The notes under the pieces: model-generated | Told to the model about the DNA's origin: nothing | Databases searched by the model: none | What the model saw: only the letters and a program-made list of their open reading frames with translations | Shown: one piece after another, positions 11,990 to 24,200 of the stretch | How positions within the stretch are numbered: the first letter of the stretch is position 1 | Layout of the letters: the number at the start of each line of letters is the position of its first letter | Position numbers and translations under genes: made by a program | Origin: Lineus longissimus | Taxonomy: Eukaryota > Nemertea > Pilidiophora > Heteronemertea > Lineidae | DNA: 60,000 bases | Direction: 5' to 3' | Assembly (NCBI RefSeq): GCF_910592395.1 | Contig: NC_088321.1 | Location: forward strand, 1,304,001-1,364,000

Positions 11990-12281
11990 ATGTCGAGTAG
12001 TCGAGAAACTCTTCATTTCTCCGATATCAACGAAAGTAGCACAACAATGGCGTCGAGTTCAAGGTCACGGGGAGGTGTCCATATTTCGGTGCCGATGGGG
12101 TTCGTCTTGACACTCCTAGCAGTCCTTTTAGCAGTTGGAGTAGGGATAATCGTGCACTTTGCGGGCCCCAACCGACAGATCGTCTGCAGTTGCGAGTACC
12201 CCAAGGAAAATGGCGGAACGGCCGGATCTGCGGATGCGCAATGGGAGGCCTGCAAACAGATGGCGATCGACAAGGGAGAAG
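11990..12281 (+). CDS. Aminopeptidase exon 1: cytosolic tail, signal anchor, start of stalk
   Basis: It encodes residues 1-97 and ends at the donor G|GTAAGA in phase 1. A hydrophobic helix starting [16 protein letters not shown] follows Ser/Arg-rich cytosolic sequence, giving type II topology. Two in-frame starts exist, at 11990 and 12047. The TATA position and the better context support 12047, giving a 996-residue product with a cytosolic tail of about 17 residues. Overlapping minus-strand frames here are shadows. Confidence 0.85.
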
Positions 12282-15200
12282 GTAAGAAGTTGCATGAACA
12301 ATAGCATCCCGCGAAGATGAGGTCACTGCAGCTGCTGCCCTCTATTTCCCCATCGCTGAATTACAGGCAATGTCGGACAAACATGTGGTTTCGTAATGGA
12401 TTCAGGCTTTCTAACTAGGGCAGTTAGATTCAATCTGGCACATGTCCGAGTGTTGGAAATACTACATAATTGTTCTGAATATTTCTCTCTCTGACTCTAT
12501 GGTATCATTCATGCTAAAAACAATGCAGGGTCAAAGATAATTGACTTTGAAATAAGCTCAAATGCGTAGAAATAAGTGTCGATGTCCGACATTCACGTGA
12601 CTAAAACGTCATCAATATCTTATGCAAATGACCTTGTGACCTATAAATAGTAACTTCGCGGAATGCTATTGAGAGGTTTCGATATGTTACGTTGGACATT
12701 CGCGATCAGTTATAAATCTTCCTTTTACCAGTATAATACGTCAGGGACTGGTTGTTCAAAACTAACTTGCCACTAATGCGAAACACGTCTGATTAGCTTG
12801 TGTGGACTTAGCCTCTGGCCGAAGTCGGGAGTCACTAGGCCTCGCCGAAGACAGCGTCACTAGGCCAATAAACCCAATTGGCGCCTAACCGTTGCGGCAC
12901 GCAAAAACGCTCGTCCCGCCTTGGAGGAGGAATGCTCCATGGAGAAAATCGCCACCAAGTGCAGAGCGAACGCTGAAGAAGAAGACGCCAGTCAGCTTAA
13001 ATGAACATATGCATTTTAGCATGATGCCGAAACAAATTAACTTCAATGAACATTTTTGTTGATGCGAATGGTAAATTTGCCTCAGGCCACTAATACTCAT
13101 TTTCGCCTCATAAAATCCTCTAATTACATACATTGCTTTATACATAACATACCTTATGTACGTCACAAGTTGTTTGAATTGATCAAATACCATGGCAAAT
13201 CGGTGCTGGATGAACGCGGTTTTATACAAAGTTACAAAGTACTGTATCTTCCTTGATCCCCATCATACCTGCATCATCTCAGTGGATTTCAATTCCAGGT
13301 GCCTTGATCCTTGACTATACGATAGTAAACATTTGGTACAACCATACTAACAAATATAAGTATGAACGAAGGTTACGCCACTTGATAACATGATTTAGAG
13401 CGCGGTGCGCCGTTCGGCACCTACATTGTTTCCCCGACGTTAGCAAGTTCCTTTTTCTAGCGCTAGACGACACCAGTAGTCGGCAAGTTTTCTCGGGTGC
13501 TGGCACGGCAGTTGCGTGTGTTATTTTTTCCGAAAATGACCACCAAAATAAGCCAATTTAAGCTATTTAAGGATCAGTACACTACCTATTTTGCGCTTAC
13601 ATCACTGTAAAAAAACCACCTAAACCTATTGACAGCCAGCGCCGTCTAGCGGGATGCCACTTCTCATGCTAGGGGAATTGTTAAAGATCACTGCAGTCAG
13701 GTCTGGCAGGCTACCCAGGACTGTTTATTACTGGTAGTCTCTGAACCAGTTCACCTGTTCAGGCCAGCCTTAGATCAGACTACTTGCCGCTGGTAACCTG
13801 AAAACTAGTGCCACCTGTTCATCAGCGGAGCCCTGGTAGGCAGCTAGTCTTGGAGAAGGAAAACTCAGATCAACACCCAGGCAGTGAATGCTGGTAAAGG
13901 TCCACCGAAGTCGCTGGGGTCCAGCCCTTGCGGCGTGGCTCAAAATCGGGACCCAACGCACATACAAACAAATATCAAATATGTCGTCTTATGCCATTAC
14001 TACTTTCCCATTGTTCGGTTTTCACCTAGGCCCACACAAGAGGCACCGCATCCAGTGACACTATTTACAAACAAAATCGATATAAATCATCTTTATTTGT
14101 AAGTTCCATTGTTCCTAATTAACGCGAGACTTTTTTCTCTAAAGTTAATTTGAGTTCGCAGTTTGACTTCCATATTGAAATTGAGGACAGTGTCCCGATG
14201 GCAAAATGCCTTTGAAACTGCGTATTTGAAATTGATGCAGTTTTCAAAATCAAGGTCAATGTAGGCCAAGCTACCCAGCGCTCATATAGACTCGGGATTC
14301 TGAAATTTGTCCCTTGCCTCGGCCGTGGACGGTGATCCCTGATCCGAAGGTATTGAAATACAGATCAGATTCATGATACAAAGGGAGTACAGTTGGTCGA
14401 TAAAAAAAATCAAAGCTATTAATTCACAATATTCCAGCTTTTTCGTCTATATTGTTAATAAACAGAAACTGACTGTGAGGCCGGGCTGTAGCCACTCAGA
14501 CCGCCATTATATGTCATGGTTGTCGTTGATTTAATCCCATTTGACATTTTCCAGCCCTACCGTGCCACTCCACCGCTGCCCCAGGTACACAAACAACGGC
14601 AGCAACAACAGGCAAACCTAAGGTTACCGACATCCGGTTACCTGATACTCTAGTTCCGGTGCACTATGACCTTGAACTCACACCCGATATCTACGGCACT
14701 GACCCGAAAACTTTCCGCTTCCAAGGGAAAGTTAAAATCATCATGACTTGCAAAAAACCAACTGACGTCGTCAAACTACATATAAACAAATTAGACATTG
14801 TTGACAATTCTATCAAATTCGTCAGCGAAAGCGGAGGTGCTGCCCCTGGCTACAAAAGCTGGAGTCACGACAAGGATCGGCAGTTCTTCGTCGGCCAGCT
14901 AGATGGCGCCATGACAGCAGGACAGAATTACTCCATTGAGATGGAGTTCTCGGGACCTTTGACCAATGACCTGGCTGGATTGTACAGGAGCGAATACAAA
15001 CGGGGAAACGGCAGCGTGTAAGTAGTGAATTTCCGAGAAAATACTTCTTTCTTCGATAATTTTTTTCCGAGAAAATGTATTCAGTAACAATGTATACGAT
15101 ATTCACCCCTAAGAAATATAAAAAGGTTCTCGCGAAACTCACATCCCTGGGCAGTATTAAACTCACGTCCCTGGGAAGTTTCATCCGTCTCGCTGGCAGA

Positions 15201-18200
15201 CATCATCAACAGTGCTGCCGCCAGGTGATAAACGGTGTCCCAGTAAATTTTTAAGTTTGTTATAACCCTTCTTTGTTTCAGCTACAATGCCATATTTCAC
15301 CTGTACCCTTTCTTCGTTTCGTCAGTTATTTAGCCACTACCTTTTTTGCCCCAACCGAAGCAAGGAAATCATTCCCATGCTTCGACGAGCCGGCTATGAA
15401 GGCGACTTTTCTACTGACCCTACTGAGAAAGCCTCATTATAAATCACTGGCAAACATGCCAGTAGGTAGCCATAGCAACAGGTAGGCCCGCAGTGAATAT
15501 AATATCACTGCAGGAATAGAGCCTGCATGAGAAAAATCCCCGGCGCAATGTCATTGTATGATATCCCGCATGCAAGCAGACCCTCGCGATTGCCAACCAG
15601 TTTGCCTCGTGGTTACAGGAATGGCGCTATCTTATTGGTTGAATTTAAACCGTCATGAGAATAACGCAACATCATTGGTCGATCTCTTTGTAGTAGAGCT
15701 ATGAAAATTGCAAATGCTTTGAATATTTCACACCAAAATTTGCATAATGCTATATTTAGATTATACAACTTTTAATATAAGTGTTTATAGAATCGAGGGC
15801 AGCCAGAAGGCCTTCCTCACTGCTGAGTTTGTGTAGCAAGTACACTAAACTTATTTTCTTTTTGCTTGACCTAAGAATAGCCTTTGCATGCTGAAAACAA
15901 TGTAAATGCGACTTAATACGGGGTCATTCTGCTGATTTTGGGAAATATTATTCGTCGAGACTACGATTTAAAAACACAAACAAACACACCCACGGTTTAC
16001 TCCCAACCAATAAGAAGCCTCGCACCTTTGACTGCGGGACTGCTGACTTGCTGATCCGGCCCATGTCGGAAGTCCAGATAAGTACTTTGCAAGATTCTTA
16101 TTAAGATATATTGAGTTGAGTTCGTCTACATGTGTATGTACATACGTTACACGTTACACGATACTCGTTAGGCGTTTCATATCGTTCTGGCCAAAGATAG
16201 ATCACATTTACCAGAAGATAGTTATGTTCCACAACATCAGGTATCCTAAGGGTAGAACTAGACAATTCTTTTGCACGGTGTCAACTGTATCTGGTCAATT
16301 ATGTCACCGGCTACCCAGGCTGTGAAACATTACCATTTGTGTTCATGCTATTAAACTTGGCCGGGTCTATTTGGCAAGCCGCTCGCCGAACAGGCATCTT
16401 TTTTTGTCCTGTTTGGAGAGCCGCTTGCCAAACAGCACTAAAAAGCCACCCTGTTCGGCCAGCCGGGCTTGCCAAACAGGTAAAAAATCTACCCTGTTTG
16501 GCGAGCTGGAGACTTTACTTTAATATTAATGAGTTCGGCTCTCCATTCAGGACAAGAAAAAGTCGCTGTTTGGTAAGCCGGGCTTGCCAAGTAGTCACTT
16601 CCATTAAACTTAGTGGTACCAAGAGGTCAACCATTTAAGTGCCGTTGGCCAGATCTATAATAAGAATCTTTCTTAAAAGAAACTTATCTGGATTTCAACC
16701 TGGGAGATTGACCTAGTTTTTGATGTAGTGTTTGACCTAGTTTTTGTTTCGTCCAGCACCATAGCAACGACACAATTCCAGCCCACCGATGCCAGGAAGG
16801 CGTTTCCGTGTTTCGACGAGCCGGCCCTCAAGGCCCAATTTACCACAACGCTGGTACGGAAGCCTCCATATGTCTCCCTGTCAAACATGCCAATAGTTCG
16901 AAACGAAACAAGGTAATAAAAAAACAACCCAAAAGTGCGTGCTACCTGATTGGCAAAATTAGACGCATATAACCACGGTGGCTAAAGATATCGGTTTCCC
17001 CAAGAAAAATACAGTAGTACCTCTCTTAGCCGACACCTCTCTATTAAGGACACTCCTACTGATCCCAAATTGGTTATTTCTATAGATTTGGACCTATCTA
17101 TTGGTAAGGTGATGTTACGTCACTAATTTTTTTTTTGAGCCGTAACAAGTCTTTAGTTTATCTCAAAACAAAAAGGAAAATAAGTTATGTCTCGTAACCA
17201 ATTCTCAATAGACTCTTCGAAATCCGATTTAAGAAAAAAACACACTTTGAAGAAATCGGCCGACTAGTTATTTCACAGCGGCCTAAAAGGGCAGTGGCAT
17301 ATACAATGGAACCTCCATTAACGGACACCTCTCTATTAAGGACAACCTCTCAATTAAGGACACTAGGTTTGGTCCCACATTGGTCGTTTCCATTCAATTT
17401 GACCTCTCTAATCTGGATACCTCTCTATTAAGGACAGCACTTGTCAGTCCCAAGGGTGTCCTTAATAGAGAGGTTCTACTGTACTTCTGAAGAAGCCCAT
17501 AGGTCAATCAGTTTAGACGTGTCAGAAGATGATTTTCTCCACTATCTGCCCATGCCGATACAAGTAACTCAGTCCTCACAAGAAGCGCCTAATTTTGCCG
17601 GAGAAGGTCGCAAGGCAGTAAAGCCTGTGCATATTTGGCTCGTTTCACAACTCAGCCTCGTGTTTACCAATCAAATTTACACGGCACGGAATCGATTTCA
17701 TGTTGTCTTGACTGAATAGGGTACACCGTTCATAATGAGTGGTGGTCGAGGAAAGAAATGCACTAAATAAACACACAACGCCGATGTGCAGTAATTATGA
17801 ATCGGATTTGCCGAAATTTGGTACTTTAGTACATGTATACTGTACATCTGTCTACACAAGCAGAAATTTGCTTTAAGTACGTTGCGCGATTGGAAATTCT
17901 CAAATTTAATTACAAATTTCAAATTTTTAACGTGCGGCGTAAAGGCCTTTAAACCACATTACACCAAGTGGGGCACATGTCGCCGACAAGACTCATCCAG
18001 TTTTCCTGGTCAGCGCAGCTTTCTGCTCAAGTCCTGGCAAATTGCAAGATCATACAAAATGTGACGTCATATTGGGGTTTACCCAATGAATGTCATCTGA
18101 CTTTGTTTGCACATATCCTGCTCCCAATAGGAGGATTATTGACATTTTCCGCGGCGCAGCTGTGAAGGTCAAAACGAGGCTGAAAGTGTAACAATTGCCT

Positions 18201-21200
18201 TGTCTGCGCATATCCTGTCTAGAATTTTCAACTTGGGCTTTGTCAATCGGTGGCGGGAATGTTAACATCGAAAATTGCAAAAATTAACGTGCATTGTACA
18301 CGTAATTATGCTGCATGCTGCATGTTAATTATGGCTATACCTGCAAGCGCTTCGTACCATAATCGCCGCTTCAAAGTGCATTGTAATGTAAAATGTTTTG
18401 TACAGTATGCGAAGCACATTTATTACGCCATATTCGAAATATGAATTATTGTTTATACCAAATTAATGAACCCGTCTGAGATTAGCGAATATGGAGTATC
18501 TCAATTATTTTGAGAACAAATAATGAAGTACGAGAGCTATCGACTCCATGCACTGCACGGTCGTCTGGTGAAAGCGTTAATTCGCCCTTTTGGCATCATA
18601 CCTTGCGCAATACACACCCAACCTCGTCCCCGTGGTGCCTTCTCCTATTAGAATTACTTGTAGTTTGTGAACATCACATGCACCTCGGGTGAGGTCTTCC
18701 AAAACACTCTCAATGTTATATAAATTAATACTCGAGCAAGACTGAGTACTCTCGGATGGAATAGAATTAAGTACTTCAACAAAAAACACGATAAAACACG
18801 CCGCCGTTATCTATCAATTGTATTCTGTTGTGGCGCGGGTAAGCATGATTCAAATATTGTGATAGGCCAGTTATCGTGCATGCAAATTTGATGAAATGTG
18901 GCATCTATCTTGATCCGGTTTGTTATTAATTGGTCTGAGACATCACAGCTCTATAAAGTCTTCGATAGTCCATTTATTCTACCTCACCTTATCATTGCTT
19001 TTAATTCCAATAACCTTGACCTTTGAATATGACCTTGACCTCTGATTGACCTTGCAGGCCCAATGGCTGGGTAGCAGACGTTTACGAAGTCACCCCAGTC
19101 ATGTCGACATACCTTTTGGCTTTTGTCATCTGCGATTTTCAGTACAAGGAAAACACGACCCTAAGAGGAACGAAGGTAGGTAGAAAAAGGTGACCGGCCT
19201 TGTAAAAATGAAACGAAATACTGTATGTGCAGGAACGAAATGAATGTCATCCCTATATTTTGGCAAAATGAGAAAAGGTCACGTGTAGTTTGCGTTCTTC
19301 GGACGTGTTCATTTCAAAGCTGGTTTTTCATTTTAACCGCTCATGATATGAAAGACGAACAAGTCGTTTTCATAAGCGGCCTACATAGTTTCACTTCATG
19401 CCATGGCATTTCATGTTTTAAGTCTGATTTCAAAAACGAACATGCTCGCGGCAAGTGACACAAGACACGTGACATGTATCCATGGTGTAACCATGGTAAC
19501 ATGACTGGGTTTTTTTCAGTTCCGCGTCTGGGCACGACCGGCGGCCATCGACCAAGTGGACTACGCACTCAGCATTGGCGGAAGGATATTGGAGTACTTC
19601 GAGGACTACTTTAACATTCCCTTCCCACTACCAAAGACCGGTAAGCCCCCTCCGCTAAACGAATATTTTCGAACTTCGTTAAGAAAAAAATATTTTCGCA
19701 GCTTCGAACTGTGATTTTCATCACACACATGAAGGGAGAGATGAATCACTTAATTTGCATGTAATTCTGTCGTGTGCATTCAGAAAATGCGATAATCGTA
19801 GATTTTTTTGCCAATCATTTCCGAACTTTTCCGAAGACTACCGAACTCTCCATTTTCAGACATGATCGCCATACCCGATTTTGCGGCCGGTGCCATGGAG
19901 AACTGGGGTTTGATTACCTACCGTGAGACGGCGCTGCTGTACGATCCTATGGTAGGTAGCCATCTTGTTTAAAGAGATCACATTCTCTTGAGCTTATTCT
20001 GTGAGGTGTTTCTTTGGGCGACAGTGCCCTGTTCCTAGCTACGTGATGTTCTCACCCTATAGAATACATATTGGCTTATTCCAACACGTTTTTTTAAGGT
20101 CTCCTCCAGCAGTAACAAACAGCGCGTAGCCGTGGTCGTAGCCCATGAGTTGGCCCATCAGTGGTTTGGAAACCTCGTCACCCCGGACTGGTGGGACGAC
20201 CTCTGGCTGAATGAAGGCTTTGCCAGCTACGTCGAGTACCTGGGAGTGGATGTAGTCGAGCCAGACATGCGCATGGTGAGTAGTTCAGCTCATTTCTTTT
20301 TAAGTTTTCTCTCTATAGACCTGGACTGGTTTACCTCTGTGACCTCCTTAAAGGGCAAACTTGGGCATTTTGGGCTTAAGATATGTTGGTTTTCCATACA
20401 AAAATAACTTCCACCAGGACCGCAACATCTCCAAACAGGATAATTCAAAAAAAAGTTGCAATAAACAATACACAGGAACGGGATGTAAGCTTAGGCCTGC
20501 CTGAAATTCACAAGCCATGTCCAAAACTGCTTTGCAACACTGGCGAAAATCGTTATCAGAGGTCAGCATCAGTTTTATACTACAAGTGGCGCCGCATGTT
20601 GTCAAACAGGGTCATTATCCTCCTGGCAAGGTAAATCCCACGTCCAAGTTGTGCCTTTGAGGGATCGATTTTCACCCCCATGTCCTTTTCTCATGACAAC
20701 AGCATTTTGTTCTGAGGCTTTTTCATCACACCTCATGGCCTAGTGGTTTACACTGCTGGCCACCACGCAATAGGGCCCGGGTTCGATCTCTGGGAGAACA
20801 CGTGATCGTATGTCTGGATAAACCGGCGTGGCTTTCAAGGAACTAAAATTCCTGGGTCTTCACAGTCCTTCGAATGAGACTCAAAACCGAGGTTCCTTGT
20901 ACCTGGTGTCTATGCCAGGGCAAGCTAAGACCCCACCAAGTGAGAAACATGAGTAGCTTGCGTGGACTCTATCTCTCTCGCCAAAGTCGGACCACTAGGC
21001 CAATAAACCCAATTGGCGCCTAACCGTAGTGGCACGCAGGATACGCTCATCCCGCCTTGGAGGAGGATTACTCCTAGGAGAATGACCCCTCCAAGTGCAG
21101 AGCGAACGCTGAAGAAGAAGAAGAAGAAATCACATCTTTTAAGTTCTCTTCAGTTCAATTTGTTTTCTCATTTCTAGATGGATCAGTTCCTCTTGGAGGA

Positions 21201-24200
21201 CCTCCAAGACGTCATGGGTACAGATAGTTTGGGCAGCTCCCACCCCATCTACGTGCCAGTCCAGCATCCGGATGAGATTAACGAGATATTTGACAGGATT
21301 TCGTATGCAAAGGTAAGGAGAAGTCGAATCATCAAAGGTTGCTAGGATAAGAAGAAAGCATGGTGCCGTTTTTTCCATTTTAAAGCACATGTAATGGGCA
21401 AAATCCAGAATGGGAATTTAATCACAAGACTAACTCTCAATTGAAGCCTTGGTGACAAAAAAATACAGTGCTTGATCAGTATTTTTATCTGCCAACAACA
21501 ACAGCAACAACGTATGTTTATTGTTTATGTATTTCATTACCTGCTAACAACAACAGCAACCACGTATGTTTATTGTTTATGTATTTCATTGCCGTGTGCC
21601 TTGTTGATAAACATCATGTCCAAAAGATCCAGAGCACAATCGCTTTTTTATTTACCATAATTCATGATGAAATATTATATCTTTTCCACGGTATCAGGGA
21701 GCATCCGTTATCCGTATGATGAACTTCTTCCTCGGCGAATCAACTTTCAAGAAAGGTGTCACTGTGAGTATTTACATTGCTTTTACTTCAGTATTCAGCC
21801 AGCCAACTGTACCAAATCAGTGGAATAATTCGATTTTTGGGGTGGGGGAATTTAAGGTTGTCTGCGGAGGGAGAGGGAGGGGGGCCTTTTCTGCCAAGTA
21901 GATATAGCGGATCTGTTTTGGAGAGGTGTTTTTGAAATATTTGTATATAAAGTATTTGCAACCCTTGATACAAAGGCCATGTAGAATTAGCTGAATGAGC
22001 GGATTCTGGGCTTCAATCACCTGTAAAAGCCAGTATTTAGTATCATATTTTGTACAGAATCCACTCATTCCGCTTATTCCGCTCATTCCACTCATTCCGC
22101 TAATTATACATGGCCTGATACAATTTGCTGTTGATGATGACGTGAATAAAGGGTTTGTCCAAGTCGTGAAGCCGAGAAAGAAAGTGTTCTTTCTTTCTGT
22201 ACATTTTCCAACATTCTGAATGAAGTAACGTAAAATGACTTGGTTGGTGAGGAAATTTAAGTTGTTCCCATCTGACCGAAGTAAGTAATACATTCTGAGC
22301 AATCTTCTAAGCTTATACACCTTTCCAGAAATGGGGCGCTGAGTGTCCGAAATAGTGATGTCATAAGGGGAAACTAGGCCTTATGGTGTAGGGACAAAGG
22401 AGATAGTCATGGTTGACCAACACACTTGAATGCCTTTGATGACGGACAAGGGGGGAAAAAGTTAGTTCCAATGCAAGCCACCAATTTCGGGAAGCATGTA
22501 TAGTCACTCTAGCAGCGCTTCATCGCGAGGTCCTTGACTGATATCTTATCCTTTTTTGTTAATATTTTCCAGAACTATCTGAACGCGAATAAATACGCGA
22601 ATGCCTTCCATTTGGAGCTCTTCGACTCTCTCACGCAGGTTTGTACCCCGTTGATTTCACTCCACGTCAGGGTGGGCAATGAGTACCGCCATTTTGGCTG
22701 GAGCCTGAAATCCAAAATCAATAAAAACTCCTTCAAAATGAAGTGAATGCCGTGTATTGTACGCGCCGGTCACCGATCCAAAGGTTGACCGCGCTCAAAG
22801 TTGCTTAACTTCCACTCTGGGGCCAACGCGCCAACCACTGGGCCATAAAGGAATTCCCTCATGGCCGGCAGGTTAAGCCGTGCCATATACCTGGGGGTAC
22901 TATACATGCCGATTTAAAACCTGGGAGGTTGTTCTCTAGAAAACAAAAAACAATTACCCACCCGTGAAATTGCCATTCACTTTGTTTTGAAAGAGATTTA
23001 ATTGCTTTTAGATTTCAAGTTCTGGCCAAAATGCCGGTACGTATTGCCTACCATTAAAGTGAATTTCGCACGAGAAATACTAGTCGGCCACACAGCAATC
23101 GATGCATTATTAAGTCTAACGCGAATGGAACCCCTGCGGGCTATTGCAATTGCTAAGACTAGTTCAATTCACTCCCTTTTCGTTGACACGTAGAGCATTT
23201 ACACTGTAAAGTGCGCTTCATTCTCAATCCAGGTGTTTTGAAATAAAAGATTGAACTTGTTCGTATTTCCAGGCGGCGCTGGCAGATAACGTCAACGTCA
23301 ACGTCACCAAGGTCATGAATACTTGGATACTCCAGATGGGCTTCCCGGTCATCACGGTTACCAGAGACTACGTCACAGGGACCGCCCAAGCCACCCAGAA
23401 ACACTTCCTCGTCGACCCCTCACAGCCCCCAGATGGCAAATATCCATCACCGTATAAGTAGGTACCACGGCAAGTTCGGAATTGATCTAGTCTGAATTGT
23501 TACCGACAATAACAGCGGGGTTCAAAGGAATAACGTTGTAATACGCTTGGTCCATTCTTAGTTGCGGTCGCGTCGATCATGCGCATAATAAATCGCAACC
23601 TTAACATTTAGTGTGGGCAATTTTTTGAAAGGTCCGACCATTTTGATCGAGAGTACACTGCTGTTCGAGGGAACTCGAAATATATGTAATGCAAATTAAC
23701 CGCATTTCCTGGCCTGAGGCACATATATCTCGTGTTTCTATTACCAGCTACAAGTGGGAAGTGCCATTCACCATGACAACCAACACAACTGCTCCAAAAT
23801 GGCAGCAAACATTCTCTGACGTCATCTGGATGCCGCAAACTGACAGTAAGCATACTAGTTCATTCCTTCCTCACTTGAGGGCGCATCAGTCCATTATATT
23901 TCGTTTAGTTTCAGAAAGAAACATTTTTAAAAAGGCTGCTGTCATGCTACAGGCAAAATAACGTAACAAGTGATATGAACGAAATGTTATGTAATACAAA
24001 TACTATAGAATATATGATTTAGTAGTGCATTGTTCGATACAATACACACTAAATAGTGACGCTCTTCATGGGGTGAACAGTAAGTAGAGTACAGTGCCAC
24101 CGTCTGGTATCCTCGAAACCGCTCAGATATGTAGATAATAACCTTTTTTACCGGGCCGTTCAAAGCTCCTCATTTTATAAGCGTTTCGCTTCATGTTCCT

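Larger units (their letters stand above)
12282..14554 (+). other. Aminopeptidase intron 1
   Basis: This 2.3-kb intron holds a full MITE of the AATAGCATCCCGCGAAG family starting 18 bp after the donor, and a SINE 3' fragment near 12798-12985. A stretch at about 13690-13870 is rich in short CTGGTAG/CAGG words. I see no coding signal in the rest. Confidence 0.7.
20276..21177 (+). other. Aminopeptidase intron 7
   Basis: It holds a dispersed element at about 20352-20600, related to 24455-24700 and 57690-57900, and a full tRNA-derived SINE at 20728-21128 ending in GAA repeats just before the acceptor. Confidence 0.65.
22639..23272 (+). other. Aminopeptidase intron 10
   Basis: It holds a dispersed SINE-like repeat at 22757-22915 (inverted copy at 29612-29755) and a member of the GGATTTCGCACG inverted-repeat family at about 23053-23222. 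Confidence 0.55.

Noticed and set aside
14822-15184. 120-codon minus-strand frame
   Set aside because: It is the antisense shadow of aminopeptidase exon 2.
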